Assembly (NCBI GenBank): GCA_002436505.1
Contig: DJML01000140.1
Span: 1-12,329, forward strand
DNA: 12,329 nucleotides
Direction of reading: 5' to 3'
DNA from: Bacteroidetes bacterium UBA6491
Lineage (GTDB): Bacteria; Bacteroidota; Bacteroidia; NS11-12g; UBA9320
The notes beneath the pieces were generated by a model. That model saw nothing but the letters and a program-made list of their open reading frames with translations. It was not told the DNA's origin and did not search any database. Position 1 is the stretch's first letter, and every line of letters starts with the position of its first letter. Of this stretch, positions 8,364 to 12,329 are shown one piece after another. The position numbers were made by a program, and so were the translations under genes.

Positions 8364-9038
8364 ACGAACGGAATTTAATCCTAACTCCCTGAAATGTAAT
8401 ATTTAAATAAATGTTTCTCGTTTGCCTTTATACAAATTGAAAAATGCAATGGCACGTTCAAACAAATTGTTTAAGATGGGTTTTGGCGATCTCCTAATAA
8501 TTGAAAACAGGCATTTGATCGTATTTTGTCTTTTTCGAGTGATTTTCATGAATAAATGAAGATTCGAAAAAAAGGCCCTGTTTTGATGTAAAGGAGACTA
8601 TTTGACGCCATGGGGTAAATCCTCTGTCCCCCCAAACCATAAGTTACGTATTTTTCAACAATAATTCAATCGGCCATGGCCTGAAACAACCCGATTTAAA
8701 ATTGATTAGTTTTCGTTTTCATGGCTCTTTATGGTATGTACAGCTAGATATTGCCATTGTAAGCAAAGAAAGAATTACCGAACTTCGTTTCGGGGGGTGA
8801 CGGGGGTGAGAATAGGTGTAATGGCATTATCGATTATGTCCTGGAAACCTCCTCCACTTATTGTAAACTATCCGATTCAACCTGATACACTCAGCCTGGA
8901 AACCACCAACTTTGCAAGTAAATTTCATTTAATAAGCAGATCAAAGGCAGATCATTCCGGAAAAGCATCTAGCAATAGAATCAGAACAATTCAAATCCCG
9001 GAGCGGAATTTCAAGTTATCCATTAATACCAACCAGGA
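8364..9038. other. Long intergenic region without a convincing gene
   Basis: About 675 bp between the stop of the CAP protein gene and the start of the T9SS cargo gene, both on the minus strand. The left half is AT-rich. At 8600-8810 there are homopolymer runs (CCCCCC 8628-8633, GGGGGG 8792-8797, GGGGG 8802-8806), a GGCCATGGCC palindrome near 8670, and a hairpin CCGAA (8778-8782) with TTCGG (8789-8793) around a TTCG loop. The only longer reading frame is a 103-codon plus-strand one (8731-9042) that resembles no family I know and collides tail-to-tail with the CAP gene. Two overlapping 48-codon minus-strand frames (8494-8640 and 8403-8549) also show no family features. The region may hold 5' regulatory sequence of the cargo gene, a small RNA, or decayed coding DNA. 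Confidence 0.6.
8993..9011 (-). terminator. Possible weak hairpin after the CAP protein gene
   Basis: Read on the minus strand, AAATTCCG (9011-9004) can pair with CGGGATTT (9000-8993) around a three-base loop, with one G-T wobble. It starts 28 bases after the stop codon of the CAP protein gene, where a terminator is expected. There is no clean U-tract after it (the next bases are GAATTGTTC), so it is at best a weak or factor-dependent terminator. Confidence 0.22.
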
Positions 9039-11336
9039 TTAATATCCGACCGCATCAAAGTTCATCACCACAACGTTATAGGTGTATACACGGCCATTTT
9101 TCAGACTCACCTTTATAGAATAGGTGTGGTCCTCATTAAAGGTTTTCGGATCGATCGCAGGTTCCCATACCAGTGTCGGAAGTCCATAGCCTTCCACCTG
9201 TTCCTGTACTTTTAGAGGTACGGCATCATCACCTTCAAACATGGTAACCTTTGCTCCTTTCAGATCCTGGTCAAGTGAAAACGACCAGAAACGGAAAGCC
9301 ATCATTTTAGGGATCAACCCTTCTGGAGGCCATGAAATGAATTGTTCTTTATAGAGGTTGGTGTCTACCGATCCTGAATCATCCAGTGCCCAAAGCACAC
9401 AATAATTTTCCGTTGAACCGTGCCCGAGGGAAAGACTGTTCGGATAGAGCATCCATCGTCTGTTTCCTACAGAAGGATTCTTAGTATCGGCAAAAAATGA
9501 TGTTACTGCAAGGGTGGTATTCGCGCCTTGTGTCAGCAGTGAATATTTGGCTGCCGTTGCACCCTCCTGAGAATAACATCTCCAGGATCTGGAGGGCTCA
9601 TGATCGAGTTTCCGGTTGCTTTCCATCATTAAGGCCGCTTTCTGGCACCAGTCATTAAGTTCAGGGTCAAGGTAGATCTCCGGAACACCTGCGTTTCTTC
9701 TGAAATAGTTCACCCGGTCTTCTACTTTCTTGTGTATTTGAATATCCGGCTGGCCAGGCGTACATCTGACCGGGTTGCCGTTCCATTCGTACCCGGGAAC
9801 AGTGACACCTTCAACAGTATGCTCCATTACTCGTGTCATGTAATAACTATGGTAGAAATCCTGTTTAGCCAGATAAACCAGTCTGTTGTCCCACAAAGGT
9901 TCAAAAGGCGCAAAATCCCGGTATTTGTTGATCACTCTCTTAGCCAGTACATAATTCTTTTCCTTGATCAATCTATTGATATAATTCTCTGCTGAGGCTA
10001 CCAGACTCTCAAGCAACACCTCATTCTTTGTCGCAAGGTATTCCTTCTCAAGCAAATAGGTATACGCGCCCACATCTGCCGTATTCAGATCTTTATCGCT
10101 GAACTTTGAGATCAACGATGCACGCATTTCCTTCAATCGCTTGGATTTTGGAAATTCCTCAAGTGCCATATCAAGGATATTTGACGAAAAGTTCAGAGAC
10201 TTCTTTTGTGCTGAATAATCAATAATGACCAGCCATCTGTCTTCCAAAGCTTCCTTTGTAGTTGTATCCGCTGTATAGGCAATGTACTTCTTAGCTACAT
10301 ATTTTCCAGCATCGGCATGGTTGTATTCGAATAAATATCCTGCAATTATCCACCATACATTTTCTACTTTTAATCCATAGAAATAATCATTCTTCTTATA
10401 AAAATCATTGTTTCCCGACATGGACCGATCCACCTTACTGTTCGCCATCTTAAGGAGCAGGCTGTCTGCAAGATACCGGTTGCCTGTTCTTACAGCAGTT
10501 CTTATCTGGTATAAATAAAGTGCGTTCTCCTTTCGCATCAGAAAGGTATCTGTGGGGAAATAGACCAGGTATTTCTGGATGAATTCCATCATCAGATTTG
10601 ACGGAGGAAGTTGCTCTATCTGCTCTTTAGCGATCTCCTTCTGATAATAGTCGATCTTAGGACTAGAACCGAAGATCTTTCTCGCCTGATCCAATATTGT
10701 TGAGGCCGAATCAAACTGTCCCTTTTGCCAGTACTTGTCAGCGAAATAAATGAAAGGTTCAGAAATCATTCCGGATGTATCTCCGGTTTCAGCAAATTTT
10801 TCTGAGAACCAGTAAATCACTTTCCTGTAGTGCATTTCACCTTTGGCCGTATCAAGTTGATACAATGCACACTTCCCTTCCCAGAAAAAAGCGGACGTGT
10901 CTTCATTCAGATCGTAAGAAAGCCGGTACATTCTTCCTGCCTTGTTGTACTTATTGATCTTGAACTCTCTGTAAGCCAGTCCGTTATTTATGTTGACATA
11001 CTTATCGATCAGATCATTATAGGCTGCGGTCACTTCATTGTTCTCGTCCTTATCAATACCTTTCTGGACAGCTTTGATACCAATCTCAAAAGATTCAGGA
11101 TTTTTTTTGTGGTAGTATTCATCCTGCATCAGTTCATAAATGATCTCCGCTTTAAGAAAATACACTTCAGGATCTTTTCTAAGGTCCGGATCTTCCTCCG
11201 CATTTTCTGCCAGTTTCAACGCCCGTTTCCAATTATCGTCATCCATGGCTTGTAAAATGGCATCGACCTGACCATACGACTGTTGCGCGATCATTAAAAA
11301 ACCAAATACCATTAACCATTTCAACCTTTTCTTCAT
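9039..11336 (-). CDS. Secreted TPR-like plus CAP-domain (SCP/PR1-like) protein
   Basis: Exported protein of unknown role, 765 residues. The ATG at 11336 gives a clean signal peptide (MKKRLKWL, hydrophobic core, cleavage near SYGQ at 20-23); a longer in-frame TTG start at 11369 would bury it and is disfavoured. Residues about 25-490 are helical with TPR-like repeats, for example 28-48, 56-95, 118-175 and 192-222. A CAP domain follows at about 535-655: VNYFRRNAGVPEIYLDPELN (542-561), LDHEPSRSWRCYSQEG (577-592) with His579 and Glu591 at two cavity positions, and VGNRRWMLYP (623-632). Related CAP proteins usually read GHRRW there, so the second cavity His is Asn625 here. A beta-rich tail (about 690-765) ends the protein. 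No T9SS sorting domain or lipobox is visible, so it is probably periplasmic. It starts 47 bp after the ABM gene and is likely the last gene of that operon. CAP functions are diverse; enzymatic activity should not be assumed. Confidence 0.88.
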   Translation of the reverse strand: MKKRLKWLMVFGFLMIAQQSYGQVDAILQAMDDDNWKRALKLAENAEEDPDLRKDPEVYFLKAEIIYELMQDEYYHKKNPESFEIGIKAVQKGIDKDENNEVTAAYNDLIDKYVNINNGLAYREFKINKYNKAGRMYRLSYDLNEDTSAFFWEGKCALYQLDTAKGEMHYRKVIYWFSEKFAETGDTSGMISEPFIYFADKYWQKGQFDSASTILDQARKIFGSSPKIDYYQKEIAKEQIEQLPPSNLMMEFIQKYLVYFPTDTFLMRKENALYLYQIRTAVRTGNRYLADSLLLKMANSKVDRSMSGNNDFYKKNDYFYGLKVENVWWIIAGYLFEYNHADAGKYVAKKYIAYTADTTTKEALEDRWLVIIDYSAQKKSLNFSSNILDMALEEFPKSKRLKEMRASLISKFSDKDLNTADVGAYTYLLEKEYLATKNEVLLESLVASAENYINRLIKEKNYVLAKRVINKYRDFAPFEPLWDNRLVYLAKQDFYHSYYMTRVMEHTVEGVTVPGYEWNGNPVRCTPGQPDIQIHKKVEDRVNYFRRNAGVPEIYLDPELNDWCQKAALMMESNRKLDHEPSRSWRCYSQEGATAAKYSLLTQGANTTLAVTSFFADTKNPSVGNRRWMLYPNSLSLGHGSTENYCVLWALDDSGSVDTNLYKEQFISWPPEGLIPKMMAFRFWSFSLDQDLKGAKVTMFEGDDAVPLKVQEQVEGYGLPTLVWEPAIDPKTFNEDHTYSIKVSLKNGRVYTYNVVVMNFDAVGY

Positions 11337-11383
11337 CTTACTACCTATTAATTCTTCAATAATAAACAATTCGTTCTCAAATT

Positions 11384-11686
11384 CTAATCAACTGACTCAC
11401 CAGAAGCCATCACATCAGTGCTCCAGGCTTCAGCAGGGGCCTTGAATAATGCTTTTGTCTTTGCCCATGTATCTTCGAACAGGTCCGAATTTCGGTAATT
11501 CTGCAATGACATATCATCCTCCCAGATGCTGTAGGTGAAATAAACATTGGATCTGTCCAGGTCATTCAGGAGGTCTACACGGAGACAACCCGGAAAATTC
11601 CTGATCTGATTCTTTACCTGCTCGAAAAGTGCCTCAAATTCGGCTGTTTTATCCGGTTCAAAGGTCATTTTAACCAATCGTATCAT
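11384..11686 (-). CDS. Small ABM-fold protein (antibiotic biosynthesis monooxygenase / putative quinol monooxygenase)
   Basis: A 100-residue cytoplasmic protein of the ABM dimeric alpha-beta barrel superfamily, of usual family length. Family pattern: MIRLVKMTFEPDKTAEFEAL (first strand and helix, 1-20), FPGCLRVDLLND (about 31-42), VYFTYSIWEDDMSLQNYRNS (48-67), and a C-terminal WAKTKALF helix followed by AEAWST. The IWEDDMSLQNYRNSDLF segment replaces the EvWesxealxaHlaspHf form seen in YgiN-type quinol monooxygenases. The two His of that segment are absent here, so the substrate and even catalysis are uncertain. The start codon overlaps the stop of the upstream DUF62 gene (ATGA at 11683-11686), which indicates translational coupling and a linked role. 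Confidence 0.87.
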   Translation of the reverse strand: MIRLVKMTFEPDKTAEFEALFEQVKNQIRNFPGCLRVDLLNDLDRSNVYFTYSIWEDDMSLQNYRNSDLFEDTWAKTKALFKAPAEAWSTDVMASGESVD

Positions 11687-12329
11687 AATTTTTCAATGCT
11701 GATGATAGAGCCTTTATTTAAACCTAGCAATTGTTTTGCATTTCCACTATTAACGGCAATGACCAGATGGTTTCCCGAAGAAAAAGAACAGGTAATGGCA
11801 CCGTTCCTGCCATCGTGCATTTTCGACGAAATTTCATCCACCCATTCGTGCCTGCTCAGAATGATCCTGTAAGGATTTCCCTGCGACAATCTCTCAACAT
11901 CCCCTCTTTTAATATTGGTGAAAATATTTCCTGCTCCGTCCACATGTATTACAATTCCTTTCAGCTCCTTTTCACCTATAACGGCTAAAGGCATGTCTTT
12001 TGTCTCGTACGAGTCAAAATTCTCACCCCATTTTTCTAGATCGAGTTCAAGATCCCAAAGTTTCTCTAAGGCCAAAGGTAGTTTACCCTGCAAAGGGTGC
12101 CATTCCCGGGCATCCATGGACAAATATCTGACCTTCCCCTTGAATCCTGGGATCATTGAGATCAATTCGTGATTCGGACTTATAACGATCTGCTCCCCGA
12201 TCTTAGTTGCAATAACTTCCGGTGAATTACCAATACCTGCCATATGGACAGTCGATGGCGGGAACTCATGCATCACCTCGCCAAGAACATAGGCAGCCTG
12301 CCGAAGGTCACCGGGTTCAATACCATGTG
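11683..12329 (-). CDS. SAM hydroxide adenosyltransferase (DUF62) family protein, divergent; N-terminus cut by window
   Basis: The DUF62 family hydrolyses S-adenosylmethionine to adenosine and methionine using hydroxide. The reading frame is open to the right edge; the first complete residues, HGIEPGDLRQAAYVL, match the end of the family's first conserved block (DITHxI...), so the true start lies outside. 214 residues are visible. Counting from that His, VHMAGIGNSPE (27-37) takes the place of the usual VHLAVVDPGVGTxRR, REWHPLQG (74-81) takes the place of TFHGRD with the His kept, and VDGAGNIFTN (129-138) matches the conserved SAM-binding VDxFGNxxTN. The C-terminal SSGNHLVIAVNSGNAKQLLG also fits. 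The Asp and Arg of the Asp-Arg-His triad appear absent, so normal activity is doubtful. It overlaps the ABM gene by four bases. Confidence 0.88.
   Translation of the reverse strand, partial: HGIEPGDLRQAAYVLGEVMHEFPPSTVHMAGIGNSPEVIATKIGEQIVISPNHELISMIPGFKGKVRYLSMDAREWHPLQGKLPLALEKLWDLELDLEKWGENFDSYETKDMPLAVIGEKELKGIVIHVDGAGNIFTNIKRGDVERLSQGNPYRIILSRHEWVDEISSKMHDGRNGAITCSFSSGNHLVIAVNSGNAKQLLGLNKGSIISIEKL

Noticed and set aside
8403..8640. Two overlapping 48-codon minus-strand frames (8494-8640, starting MVWGDRGFTPW; 8403-8549, starting MKITRKRQNTIK, basic) upstream of the T9SS cargo gene
   Set aside because: They overlap each other out of frame by 56 bases, have no promoter or ribosome site I can support, and lie in AT-rich DNA where such frames arise by chance.
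8792..8806. Possible G-quadruplex from the G6 and G5 runs
   Set aside because: Only two long G runs are present nearby; four tracts of three or more are not available within a normal loop distance.
8731..9042. A 103-codon plus-strand reading frame in the long gap
   Set aside because: It has no recognisable family, signal peptide, fold pattern or ribosome site, crosses the G-run hairpin region, and collides tail-to-tail with the CAP gene. It most likely arises by chance, though close relatives could show otherwise.
10830..11255. A 141-codon plus-strand frame opposite the CAP protein gene
   Set aside because: It lies wholly antisense to a well-supported coding region and shows no family features; it is a shadow of the opposite strand. 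The same holds for the antisense frames at 2776-3189, 1653-2034 and 11731-12172.

Overview
The window looks like a piece of a Bacteroidota chromosome, probably from the Flavobacteriales or a neighbouring order. Three things point there. A large secreted protein ends in a type IX secretion (T9SS) type B / gliding-motility C-terminal domain. Most intergenic gaps carry Bacteroidota-type -7 elements (TAnnTTTG). Genes lack well-placed Shine-Dalgarno sites. I see no tRNA or rRNA genes, insertion sequences, CRISPR arrays or phage genes.

Left part (1-2573): a minus-strand MsbA-like ABC exporter runs off the left edge. It is divergent from a plus-strand leucine dehydrogenase, and back-to-back promoters share a gap of about 80 bp. 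The dehydrogenase ends at a strong symmetric hairpin that can serve as a terminator for both converging transcripts.

Centre (2592-8358), minus strand: a membrane-anchored WbpM/PglF-type nucleotide-sugar 4,6-dehydratase for surface glycans, and upstream of it a 1.2-kilo-residue T9SS cargo protein. The cargo has an N-terminal VENKGQW domain, seven SBBP-type propeller repeats, an Ig-like domain, fibronectin-III-like modules and a CHU_C sorting domain. A small promoter-bearing gap separates the two, so they need not be one operon.

Gap (8364-9038): about 675 bp without a convincing gene.

Right part (9039-12329), minus strand: a likely operon, read right to left. It holds a divergent SAM hydroxide adenosyltransferase (DUF62) family protein cut by the right edge, a small antibiotic-biosynthesis-monooxygenase (ABM) fold protein coupled to it by an ATGA overlap, and a secreted protein joining a TPR-like helical N-terminus to a CAP domain.

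I did not find a clear new multi-gene system. The points most worth checking are these: the DUF62 protein appears to lack two of the three family triad residues; the CAP domain carries Asn in place of the usual His in its GHRRW-like motif; two genes have only non-ATG starts placed almost directly after a -7 element; and the long gap before the T9SS cargo gene is unexplained.
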